Shown: piece after piece, positions 34,053 through 44,632 of the stretch
Layout: every line of letters starts with the position of its first letter
How positions within the stretch are numbered: the first letter of the stretch is position 1
Origin: Azolla caroliniana
Taxonomy: Eukaryota; Polypodiophyta
Length of the DNA: 64,000 nt
Reading direction: 5' to 3'
Assembly (NCBI GenBank): GCA_043228905.1
Contig: JBHGNT010000001.1
Coordinates: 31,806,001 to 31,870,000, forward strand
The notes under the pieces: model-generated
Seen by the model: only the letters and a program-made list of their open reading frames with translations
Databases searched by the model: none
Told to the model about the DNA's origin: nothing
Translations under genes and position numbers: made by a program

Positions 34053-36854
34053 ATGTTGAACGAGGTAAGTAAAGAAGATGTAGCTTTTGTAGCTTTACTC
34101 AAGGCTTGTGCGAAGAAGAAAGATATTTGCAAAGGCATTGAAATACATGATGAACTTCTCAAAAGAGGGTTACTCCATAAAAGCCTTTACATATCAAGTA
34201 GTCTAATCAATATGTATGCAAAATGTGGCTTTCTTGAAAAAGCTCGAAAAGTGATCGAAAACTTACCGTTTCGGAATGTTGTTACTTGGAATGCACTAAT
34301 TTCAGGCTATTCCCAAGAAGAGCAAAAAAGCCAAGAAGCTCTAAATTGTTTTAAATGTATGCTAATTGAAGGTGCGTTTCCAAATTCGGTAACTTTCATA
34401 TGTGTATTGAAAGCGTGTGGAAACATCGGGGCTATAGATGAAGGTGAACATATACATGAAGAGATCACAAGACGAGGATTGTTGGAAAAAGATGGTATGG
34501 TGCTCGGGGTGTCGTTGGTGAATATGTATGCCAAATGCGGTGTGCTTGGAAAAGCAAAAGAAGCTTTAGAAGAGCTCCCCACCCGAACCTTAGCATCATG
34601 GAATGCACTTATTTCAGGATATGCCCAACAAGGACAAGGCCATAAAGCGTTGGCATGTTTTGAGAGAATGCAAAGTGAAGACGAAGGGATCATTCCGGAT
34701 GTAGTTACTTTTATTTCTATATTGAAGGCTTGTGGTAACACGGGGGATATACAGAAGGGTATACATATGCATGATGAGATTGTTGGTCAAGGGTTGCTAG
34801 AGAAAAATGTGAGGCTCGGCTCAGCCTTGGTTGATATGTATGCTAAATGTGGTATGCTTGCAAAATCACAACAAGTGCTTGAAGAGCTTCCTATTCGAAA
34901 TGAAGTCTCTTGGTCTTCGCTAATTGCAGGATATGCCCAACAATGCCGAGGCTACGACGCATTGAAATGCTTTGAAAGGATGAGATATGAGGGTTATCTT
35001 GTCGATGCAATCACCTTCATTTGCATCTTGAAAGCTTGTGGTACCATAGGAGCTATTGATGAGGGCAAAGAGATTCATAATGAGACTGTGAGTAGAGGCT
35101 TGATTAATATGAATATCATCCTCGGCACAGCTTTAGTAGATATGTATGCTAGATGTGGTCTCTTTACTGAAGCACAATATGTTCTTGATGTGCTTCCTAT
35201 TCGAAATGAAGTGTCGTGGTCAGCACTAATTGAAGGCTATACACACCATGGGAAAGATCACGAAGCACTGAGTTGTTTAGAACAGATGCGAGCTGAGGGA
35301 ATTTCTCCTAATACAATAACATTCATTTCCATCCTGAAAGCATGTGGCAACACTGGAGCAATAAATGAAGGCATCAAGATTCATGATGAGATCGAGACAA
35401 GGGGGGACCTATTAGAGAAGGATATTGTGCTTGGCACTGCGCTTGTGGATATGTATGTGAAATGTGCGATGCTTGCAAAGGCAAAACTTGTGCTGCAAGG
35501 GCTCCCTATTCGAAATGTTTTCTGTTGGAATGCACTAATCACAGGGTGCACTGAACATGGACATGGACATGAAGCACTGAAATCTTTTGAGCGGATGCAA
35601 AGTGAAGGGTTCTTTCCGGATGTGGTCACATTTCTTTCTATTATGAAGGCATGTGGTAGAATTGGAGCTCTAGACAAGGGCAAACACTTTCACCATGTGA
35701 TTTTGAGTAGAGGATTTCTTGGGAAGGATGTGATGCTTTGTAATGCCCTGGTTGACATGTATGCTAAATGTGGTATGCTTGCACAAGCACAAAAAGTGTT
35801 GGAAGAGTGTCCAATTAGAGATGTTGTCACTTGGAATACACTAATTCAAGGGTATGCTGAGCATGGGCAATGTCATAAAGTATTAAATTGTTTTGAAAGG
35901 ATGCAAAGCGAGGGTCTGTCTCCTAATACAATTACTTTGATTTACATCTTGAAGGCTTGCGGAAATGCAGAAGTTATTGACAAGGGAAAAGAAATTCACG
36001 GTGAGATTGTGGATATGGCTCTTGTGGATAATGATGTGATGGTATTTGGCAATGCTTCGATGGACATGTATGCCAAATGTGGTATGTTTGGAACAGCCAA
36101 GGAAGTGCTGGAAAAGTTTGTTTTCCAAGATGTGATAGCTTGGAATGCACTCATTACAACATATGTCCAGCATGGACAAGGCCACAAAGCACTTGATTCA
36201 TTTGAACAAATGCAAAGCATGGACATTTCTCCAGATATGGTTACTTTTATCTGTATCTTGAAGGCATGTGGGAGTACTGGGGCCATAGACAAGGGGAAAC
36301 AAATTCATCATGATATTTCCAGTAAGGGTTTTTTGGAGAAAGATATTATGCTTGGCACTGCGCTGGTTGATATGTATGTGAAATGTGGATGTCTTGTAAA
36401 AGCACAAGAAGTGCTTGAAGAGCTTCCAGTACGAAATGTGGTAACATGGAATGCATTAATTGCAGGGTATGCCCAACAAGAACAATTAGGTATCAGTGCA
36501 ACACTTACCAATATTGAACATATGAAAATTGAGGGGCTTGTTCCAAATGAAGTCACATTCGTATGCGTTTTAAATGCATGTGGTCGTTGGGGGAAGTTGT
36601 GCGAGGCCGAAAGGCTTTTTGAGAACATGATCAGAAAATATGGCATTTCTCCAAACATAGAGCATTATACTTCCATGGTGCAAACTTTTGGAAATGCTGG
36701 TCTCTTCGATAAGGCAGTATCAATTATAAAGATGATGCCATTTTCATATTACCCTACAATTGGTCTTGCACTATTGCATGCTTGTAGTAAATGGGGGAAT
36801 TTGGAGGTTGGGAAATTGAGTTTCAATCAAGCAATACCATTGGATTATAGTTGA
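34053..36854 (+). CDS. PLS-class pentatricopeptide repeat (PPR) protein, intronless, 933 aa
   Basis: PPR proteins bind organellar RNA, and PLS forms usually specify C-to-U editing sites in plastids or mitochondria. Eight consecutive L-S-P triplets of about 102 residues are visible. Their P motifs (VTWNALISGYAQ and variants) begin near residues 75, 178, 283, 385, 488, 590, 692 and 795. S motifs read LVDMYAKCGMLAKAQ and L motifs TFICILKACGNTGAIDKG. A last L motif and a degenerate E1-like segment (EHYTSMVQTFGNAGL) end the protein; no E2 or DYW domain follows. A stop lies two codons upstream of this ATG, so the protein starts almost directly in an L motif with no visible targeting peptide. It is therefore either 5'-truncated or spliced to an unseen leader exon. 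Single-exon structure is typical of the family. Confidence 0.92.
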   Translation: MLNEVSKEDVAFVALLKACAKKKDICKGIEIHDELLKRGLLHKSLYISSSLINMYAKCGFLEKARKVIENLPFRNVVTWNALISGYSQEEQKSQEALNCFKCMLIEGAFPNSVTFICVLKACGNIGAIDEGEHIHEEITRRGLLEKDGMVLGVSLVNMYAKCGVLGKAKEALEELPTRTLASWNALISGYAQQGQGHKALACFERMQSEDEGIIPDVVTFISILKACGNTGDIQKGIHMHDEIVGQGLLEKNVRLGSALVDMYAKCGMLAKSQQVLEELPIRNEVSWSSLIAGYAQQCRGYDALKCFERMRYEGYLVDAITFICILKACGTIGAIDEGKEIHNETVSRGLINMNIILGTALVDMYARCGLFTEAQYVLDVLPIRNEVSWSALIEGYTHHGKDHEALSCLEQMRAEGISPNTITFISILKACGNTGAINEGIKIHDEIETRGDLLEKDIVLGTALVDMYVKCAMLAKAKLVLQGLPIRNVFCWNALITGCTEHGHGHEALKSFERMQSEGFFPDVVTFLSIMKACGRIGALDKGKHFHHVILSRGFLGKDVMLCNALVDMYAKCGMLAQAQKVLEECPIRDVVTWNTLIQGYAEHGQCHKVLNCFERMQSEGLSPNTITLIYILKACGNAEVIDKGKEIHGEIVDMALVDNDVMVFGNASMDMYAKCGMFGTAKEVLEKFVFQDVIAWNALITTYVQHGQGHKALDSFEQMQSMDISPDMVTFICILKACGSTGAIDKGKQIHHDISSKGFLEKDIMLGTALVDMYVKCGCLVKAQEVLEELPVRNVVTWNALIAGYAQQEQLGISATLTNIEHMKIEGLVPNEVTFVCVLNACGRWGKLCEAERLFENMIRKYGISPNIEHYTSMVQTFGNAGLFDKAVSIIKMMPFSYYPTIGLALLHACSKWGNLEVGKLSFNQAIPLDYS

Positions 36855-37389
36855 ATGTAAGAATATATATGTTTATTGGTGATTGCCATAGAATCCTTGA
36901 ATGATGTCTAGGGATCCTTTGCATCTTCTCTGCTTGTTTGAAGGTTCTATTATCCACAACAATTTGTGCAGTTTTCTATAAATCAATCCTGCAATGTAAT
37001 GTTCGAGGAGTGTCGACCATAAGGCGTTGAACAAGTGCTAGAAGGGATTGGAGATTCAAGGTAACAAAAAAACACATGACTAAAGTGGTACATAACAAAG
37101 TATGCAAAACCAAAAAAGAATTTATGGTGTAATTTTGCATTGTGAGAGTGGAAAGGTCAAGAAAATGTGCAACACATGCTTCGATCAAAATAACATGCTT
37201 TGATCGTACGGCACCATGTGTGTATATATATGTACATATTGGTGATACAATGTGCATCAGTCAACTAATGGGATCTAACATGGCCCCCTTTTGCATTATT
37301 GTCCTCCATGGTAAGGTTGTTGCCAGTGCATGCTTGGTGTCACCCGATGATGTAGTGTATCCTACATAAAACTTGGATGTTCTAATCTA

Positions 37390-37647
37390 TTGGATGTTAT
37401 CTTTGATTGGCTTGTATACCAATATAAATATGATTGCCCCCATGTAAATAAATGCTTACTCGAAGCAGCAACTAACTTGTTGCAAAAGCTTCTTGATGAG
37501 CCTTCTTTATCATCATGGATGGTTATTTTAAGTGCTTGCCGACTTCATGGGAATGTTGATGTGGCAAAAGAAGCAATTGAATTTATCATCAAGTTGGAGC
37601 CAAAAAACGAAACTGCGTATGTTGTTATCAAGCATATGTACTGTTGA
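37390..37647 (+). pseudogene. PPR E-domain relic
   Basis: An 85-codon frame contains EPSLSSWMVILSACRLHGNV and then KEAIEFIIKLEPKNETAYVV, which match the E1/E2 segment that follows the last PPR of PLS proteins. It ends at a stop after KHMYC, where normal proteins continue SNMYA. It is not in a continuous frame with the PPR gene 535 bases upstream. It may be that gene's lost tail or a fragment from another PPR gene. Confidence 0.65.
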
Positions 37648-37890
37648 AGAAGGAAAAAATAAGAAAAAGCAATGACCTTGATCTGGTTCAATGCTTCATG
37701 TATATAGGGACTCCTTTCTGGCTTTTTTTTGGAGGTTGGACTATTCATCTTGCTGATTTGGAGAATGGTATGGCTTCATTGTACTTTCTTTGCCTATAAA
37801 GATTGGCTCGGTTTTTTTGTTACTTATCTTTACCTAGAAAGATTGGCTAGGGTCGTTCGGCATGGCTTTACAATATTCATAGTAATATTA

Positions 37891-37982
37891 GACTATTTTG
37901 TATATTGCCTCTGGCCACTTTAATTTTAATACCAATGGAGGATATCTTTTAGGAAAAAATAAATAAATGCTTACTCGAAAGG
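37891..37982. repeat. Tail sequence also found at 50519-50578
   Basis: 37891-37952 resembles 50519-50578 (shared core TAATACCAATGGAG, with similar flanks GTATAYTGCC and ATATNTTTTA). The next bases repeat 20 nt also present at about 37445 (TAAATAAATGCTTACTCGAA). Confidence 0.6.
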
Positions 37983-38099
37983 CCTTTCATTATTCTAGAG
38001 AGATGGTAGCAAGTAATCTTTCTTTTTACATGGATTTTCAATTAAAAAACCACAAAAACATTCAATACAAACAATATATTGAATAATAAAATCCAAGTC

Positions 38100-38199
38100 N
38101 NNNNNNNNNNNNNNNNNNNNNNNNNNNNNNNNNNNNNNNNNNNNNNNNNNNNNNNNNNNNNNNNNNNNNNNNNNNNNNNNNNNNNNNNNNNNNNNNNNN
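38100..38199. other. Assembly gap (100 N)
   Basis: Exactly 100 N, the conventional size for a gap of unknown length. The distance between the PPR region and the DnaJ gene is therefore uncertain. Confidence 0.99.
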
Positions 38200-39970
38200 A
38201 AACCATAAAACTCTGTCAAGAGAAAGTCGTATGGATGTGTAGAAGTTGTAACGTACAAAAATACACTCCGGTTCTCAAAATTATGTGAGGAATTACACAC
38301 ATGAGGAATTCCATAATAACATCCACATAGCTCGAATACACCAATCACACAGTGTCAAGCAGTTATGAAATTCTATTAAAGGATAAGATTTGATATTAAC
38401 AAAATATTTACAATATTTTTGTGTACCTTAGGCTTACATCGAAAGGATTCAGGCTACAAAATTGCCATTACACCATCCCTTCTTATTACAAATGAATTAA
38501 AAATATTCATTCAAGCATAAATGATTATCTTCCTTCCCCTCCCTCCCTCAATTCATTGCTTTAAAAGCTCCTCTTATTTATGAACACGAATTACTTGCTT
38601 TCTTTTGTGTTTTATATTGCAATGTGGCTTGAGGGGCACAAATTTTCTGTTTTTTCCTTGCTAACTTGTAGGACAAAAGCCCGAAATGTGGATAGGGAAT
38701 TTCCAAACATATTCCGGTTTGTAAAAAGATTAAACACAATATGCTGATCATGAACATACCCTCCCTGAATTTCCCCTTTCTAGGCCCCTCAAAGGATACC
38801 TCCAAGTTAGATTGTGAAGAATAGGAATTTTCTTGTTTGTTATCCAAGTTAGATTGTGAAGGATACTTCCTTGTATTTTGTGTAGCTTGAAGATTCAGAT
38901 GTGGGATATCTTATGCCCCATAAGGTTTAGAGGCACTCAAATTTTAACTTAGCTCTCAATTCATGACAAATCTTAATGGCCATAGTTTCTGAATGTTGAT
39001 TAGACCTTCAAATTATATATACGACAATGATTTTTCAAACTTTGTGTTTGTGGAGTGATTCCTTTCTATCTTTTTTCCTTGCACATACGACAAAAAGGCA
39101 GGATTTGTAAACATTTTGTCTTGTTCCCTTCAATAAATGAGCCTTATATTACAAAGACAAGAAACCTTTTCCTTAAATATTTCAAAATCAATATTCTTTT
39201 TTTCTACATGAGAAAAAACTAACTACCTACTTGCATTGTCTCATTGCCCTTTACATGGAGAGAATCCACAAAATGCTTGCACGATCTTTAAAATATCTAT
39301 CACTATCTCCAAATTTGAGTGGGTAAGTGCAAAGAAGAATACAAGTGTCCTTAGGTAATTTGTAAATGCACGATGGGGAAACCAATATATACGGGAGGGT
39401 TTGTCATTACTTTGAAAACATCCATACCAAACCATCTTTAATATGAACATGTGAATATTTCTTAACAATGTAGAAAGCAGATCAACCTCAACATGTTAAA
39501 CATGTAACCTTGGGAATGGATCCCACTAAATAAATGCTCGTAAAAAATGTGATCCTATGAAGGATACACGTAAAATGGATGGGAGGGTTTCAAGCTATGT
39601 TGGGATTGATTGGAGATGTAACTCCCTTCGCAACTATTCCACCAAATTTTGTATCTCCATAACTTTGCTACCTACGATGCCATAGTATGGTGCTATTTAG
39701 AGAATAAATTAGAATTTTGTACTTCTTATATTTCTCTAAACATTATATAGTCACATGACTTCGATGCAAAGATTTGTAAAAATGGGAGCACCAACTCTAT
39801 CTTGCAATGAGGTAAGGTAAGGGCTCAATGAACAAAATCACTTGAAACACTTCTAAGTCTATGTTAGAAGACTCTTTCGAATAGAGTAAGTTGGTTATGT
39901 CTAGCTCACACCTCTTTTCCAATAATTTTCTTGCTTTGCTTTATAAAGGCTACAATTTCTCAAGGGGTCG
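38200..39970. other. Intergenic, no gene supported
   Basis: AT-rich sequence with short frames only. The last part is expected to contain the 3'UTR of the minus-strand DnaJ gene that ends at 39971. Confidence 0.45.
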
Positions 39971-42275
39971 CTACTTGAGCTCAGTGAGAGCATGTCGAAC
40001 TGCGGTTTGTTGTGAAGCCGAAAGCTGATTCGGAAACACGATGTGGAAATGTAGCCGAAGGTTTCCTCTCTTACTAGTGTTTTGTTTCTGAGCTTTATCA
40101 CATGTAGTGGTTGTGTCATTGGTGTGTACACAACTAGTAGTATGATCAGAAGAGAGGTAGATCGGCATGCCTTCGTGTTTAACAATCACTTCTGAACTCG
40201 GCTTCAGAACCTCGACACAAGGAACCATAAGAATTCTACCATCTAGGGTGCTTACCGGAGCTGTATAGCCGGTTAAGGCATCCACCAAAGCTACTTTCAT
40301 CACAATGATCAAGTCATGGCCTTCTCTTCTCAGCATTTCATGTGGTTTCTCCTCTATCACGAACACCACATCTGATGGCAGCATCCCTACTTTGCTGTTC
40401 CCTTTGCCTTGGAAAACCACCTTTGTACCTGCCATCCATCCGGGCTTCACTTCTATTGTCAATGTCTCTTCCACAGGCACTGTCCTTCTGAAGTTAATGA
40501 CACGGTTAAAAATAAAAAAGCTCATTAGAAAAAAAGAGTTGTTTTTTTTTAGAAAACCAGGGTGTTATCTTATGTTTAACTGTTATGGAAAATGGTTTTT
40601 TCACAACCCATTTTCTTTAACTTCCTGAAAAAGAATGATTGAAAAACAATGGTGCTATCTTTATCCCCGGGGTTAATCTACTACCCTAAGGGTTAATTAA
40701 CTAACAAATGGTCTTGCCCATAAAAAATGATTGAGAAAACAAAACAAAAAGAAGAAACAATGAAGAAATTCCAGACCTAATCTATAAAAAAGAGAGATCA
40801 CAAACCATGCACAAACCATAGGTTGAAATAACAGAAAAAGAAGATACCCATTAGCATCCGTATGGTTTCTGGTGATTTTCACTTTTCGGGTGGAGCCATT
40901 GTATAGTTCCTCGAGCGTACACAGAAGCTTGCGTTCGATCGGAGGAGCTTTGGCTGTGACGTCGGGAACAGAGCTCAATTCCAAAGCCGAATTAAAGACC
41001 TTCTCTAATGCACCTTCAAACCCAGCTCTCTTATCAGAATCAACGTCCAGTGGGCTCCCAAAGCCAAATACTTCCTGGAACACCTCACATGCATCTCTTC
41101 TGCTTGCATGTAATGCATCAAATGCAGCTTCTCCTATCTCATCATACAGTCTTCTTTTCTCAGCATTGCTCAATACCTTGACACACCAATCATGCAACAC
41201 ATATTACATGAAAAAATGCCAAAGGGAAAGTATAACACTAGCATTCAGATATCACTGACATTGAAAGAAATATGGCCTACATGCTTATTTGAATTCCTGT
41301 GATACACAGTAAGAATGAAAATACAGCCGCAAAGAAAACCTTAAAATGTAGTATACGGAACCACAATATACCTTGGCCATAGAGATGGTGGTTGCAAAGA
41401 CATCCATATTGTTCAAGAAAGGCCAAAATCAAACCAAAAATGATAACCAGTGGCTGAAGATCCTTCACAACCAAGAAACCAAAGTGCTAATAGACCTTAT
41501 TGAACTTATGAATATGAATACCTTGTTTCATTGGCACATCCACTGTCCACATGTCCCACAGGTATGGCAAGTGACATCTCATGCAAATTTCATAAGTGAA
41601 TTGTTATATAAGCTAATAGAAAATGAATCATCACTCCCTCAGCAAATCCACATCACTACAAGTGACAAGTGACAATTTCTGGCATTGTCACAGTAATTCT
41701 ATATGTAATGCTCTATTTAAGAATATCCAAAAGAAAAACTATTCCTTTACAGCCACCCTTTCGTGGTCTATCTTTCTTTCAGGATCAAGGATATCAGTTG
41801 TCCTAGAAGTACAAAGTATAAATCCACGGTTATGAGACAAGGAAAGGAGCATCTTTCTTAGACATGAAGGCTCTTAAATGAAATAAAATTCCTTTGCCAG
41901 CATGTACGGAATGAACTTGATTTAGGTCCCTATACAAGATCCAAGAATGTGGTAGAAATTTCTCTCTTATGATTAAAATTATATCAGGTAATTTGTGAAA
42001 ACAATAATGTTAATTCTTCAACTGATAACATATATCCACGCAAAGTCTATGCATGTATGTCTGCAAAATGGCGATGAATAGTATTTGTTTGCTGTCTGCA
42101 ATACCTCATACGCAACTGTGATGTTCTTAAAACGATCGTTAGCTATTTCTTTGTCTTCAGAATGAATGTCAGGATGCCATTTCATAGCCAGTTTCCGATA
42201 GGCTCTCTTCACCTCATCTTCAGATGCTGATTTGCGTACTTTCAATACTCCATAATAGTCAACTCCCATGCCCAT
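39971..42275 (-). CDS. Class B DnaJ (Hsp40) co-chaperone
   Basis: Stimulates Hsp70 ATPase and delivers clients, probably in the cytosol or nucleus. Three exons with matching phases: 42275-42105, 41176-40848, 40487-39971, giving 338 residues. Exon 1 carries the J domain (MGVDYYGVLKV, KRAYRKLAMKWHPDIH with intact HPD), continuing across the first junction as AYE|VLSNAEKRRLYDE. The usual Gly/Phe linker is very short and there is no Cys-rich zinc finger, so it is class B. Exon 3 encodes the C-terminal client-binding domain (EETLTIEVKPGWMAGTKVVF, DVVFVIEEKPHEMLRREGHD). A Thr/Ser/Asp-rich insertion (about 30 residues) precedes the last strand. Translation may start at Met1 or Met3; most relatives start MGVDYY. 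A 5'UTR intron is likely (acceptor near 42296, donor at 43275). Confidence 0.92.
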
Positions 42276-42296
42276 CCTCTTGAATTTCTTGAGCCT

Positions 42297-42696
42297 CTAT
42301 TTCAGTTATTAATGATTATAAGTTCAGATCATCTTATCATCTCTCAAACAATAAATCGCAATTAATACATGATTGTACATAGATGACAAAGACCACTTAA
42401 AGCACATGTTGAGACTCTTTGCTATGTTTGGGGTTACAACATAAAACCCTATATGATGTGGTAGATTTTAGCCTAGGATTACCGTATTTCATCTTTTCTA
42501 TTCAAGATGGCCATCGATCACATTGTAAAAATCCATGTGTCATTATTCATAGAGGTGGATTCAATGACAGATAGTATATACATTGAACCATAAATAGGTG
42601 AGCCATCATTTGGTGTTGTATTTAACTGTGAACAAGCATGAAATGTTAAAAAGAAAGTGTTCCTCAATAAGAAAGAAAGATTCAAGAGAATATAAT

Positions 42697-42730
<34 letters not shown>

Positions 42731-43275
42731 GAAGGGCAGTTCTTATAGTTCATGTTGATTGTTTAAGACAGCCTGCAGAAAACATGTTGCAGCCAAACTC
42801 AGAACATCAATACTTAAATCATTCAAATAATTGATCCAACATTGAGTTGAGAAAAAGGAGACATGGACACCAGAGATGACAATGAATGATATTAAACCCT
42901 TTCCCAACAGCTTTATATCATTCCATTGAAACCCTTCCAAATGTTTTCTTATTTACCATAAAATCAAACCTGGTTTAATGAGTAAACAGCCCTACGTGTG
43001 TAGAAATCGTGGTAAGAGTACTAATGCCACACGCTTCAAAGGAACCACTAGTTTTGTATTTACATGGTAAAAAGATGATGCAATTAGAGTAACGGTATTT
43101 TCTCTGAGGTAAAGGGAGGCCCAAAATAAATGATGTTTAACATAAGGGGACTTTTATGGCAAATGATGTGTTTGCAGAATTGGACAAAACAAAAACAGCT
43201 GCTTTAATTTCTATGGTGTGCGTATGGAAACCGACAGACAGAGACAGAGACAGAGACAGAGACAGAGAGACATAC
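42297..43275 (-). other. Putative 5'UTR intron of the DnaJ gene, with (AC)n
   Basis: On the minus strand, CACAG|GTATG at 43275 and an acceptor-like AATAG just before AGGCTCAAG at 42296 would splice a leader exon to the coding start. The intron contains an (AC)10 tract at 42700-42720 and a (GAGACA)n run at 43234-43270 next to the donor. Confidence 0.45.
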
Positions 43276-44010
43276 CTGTGTCTGTGTCTGTGTCTGTGGC
43301 TGTGCAGAGAGGGTGGTTGGTAGTTATGTATCTATGATTCAAAAGGCCTTATTGCTTTTTCAATCCAGAAAGCAAATACGTAAGCAAATCATTATGTATT
43401 GTGTATTGCAACAAATCATATTGTGGATTGCAAGTTGCAAGAAAGATGGGTGCACCCCGGATAAATGTATAGACAGACGTATATATATACATACATACAC
43501 CAAAAAGGAGGAATAAAAGATATTGTGTGGACCCACAACGGAGAACACTACCCTCCAAACTTCTTGCCTTGCTTTTCACAATAAGAAGCCCTTTCCCATA
43601 ATCGTACAAAGCAATCATCACTAAGCTCTATACATATCCCATGAGATGACTACATGTGCTAATATTCATGATCTTACATCCCTTACATTGCAAGTTATTA
43701 TAGAAAATTACATGATTAGTATGTACATTAAAACATTAAAAGTGAAACATAGTACCATTCCATTGTCAAGAAAAGCAATTATAAACTAGAAAACATACCA
43801 ATTTGTAACTACTTGAGACAAGCACTTTTTTCCCAACATCTATTTGCTTATCCTCTTTTATCTTTGAAGTATTGCGAATTCCATATATATCAACGACATT
43901 TCACAATAACTTTTCAAATTGCTCATAGTTCTAACAAAATTAATGCATACAAAAAAGAGAAAAAAGTTAAGACAAAGACATTTTCAAGGTCAAATACCTA
44001 CCTCTAAATC

Positions 44011-44191
44011 AATCTCATCATTGATGTTTCTTGATCAAACAACATAGAGAAAGACCAACACAATCATAATCCAAAAGCTTCTACTTTAATCAAAACGTGA
44101 ATTTACAATCTCATCATTGATGTTTCTTGATCAAACAACATAGAGAAAGACCAACACAATCATAATCCAAAAGCTTCTACTTTAATCAAAA
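44011..44191. repeat. 96-bp tandem duplication
   Basis: 44011-44106 (starting AATCTCATCATTGATG) is repeated almost perfectly at 44107-44191. It lies between the DnaJ leader and the 3' end of the transaldolase gene, where no gene is seen (43350-44632). Confidence 0.9.
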
Positions 44192-44632
44192 CCAAATCAT
44201 GTGGCTACAATTACAAAAGTTTGTGTATGTACAAAACCAAATCATGTGTTTACTTTATTGCACCGGAGGATGTGAATACTTACCTTTCCTATTTGGGGTA
44301 TTATTGTTTGTTAGACCATAGCTCTTTGGTTTTTCATTTGCAAATCAATTGTGTATGAGAATATAATCAAACATGTTTCAAGACATTGAAGCGTTCAAAC
44401 AAAAATCTTAACTTCCATTTTCGTGATGCTATATAACATTAAATATGTAAACTTGTGGCATAATACAACTTTATAACACAAATAAAGTTTCAAATGATGT
44501 TTAACAATGTTCCTGCAGTTCACTAATAATAGCTCTCTGTTAAGCTCGTAACACATGACCTTGAGGTTATCACTAATTTTTCTTTTGATATAAAGATGAT
44601 GTCTTCATTATCCCAAGATTCCAAATTTATCA

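Noticed and set aside
35381-36658. Minus-strand frames of about 100 codons inside the PPR gene
   Set aside because: They recur at the PPR repeat spacing and are antisense shadows of the coding strand.
38100-38199. Frames spanning the N run
   Set aside because: They are open only because the gap is undetermined sequence.
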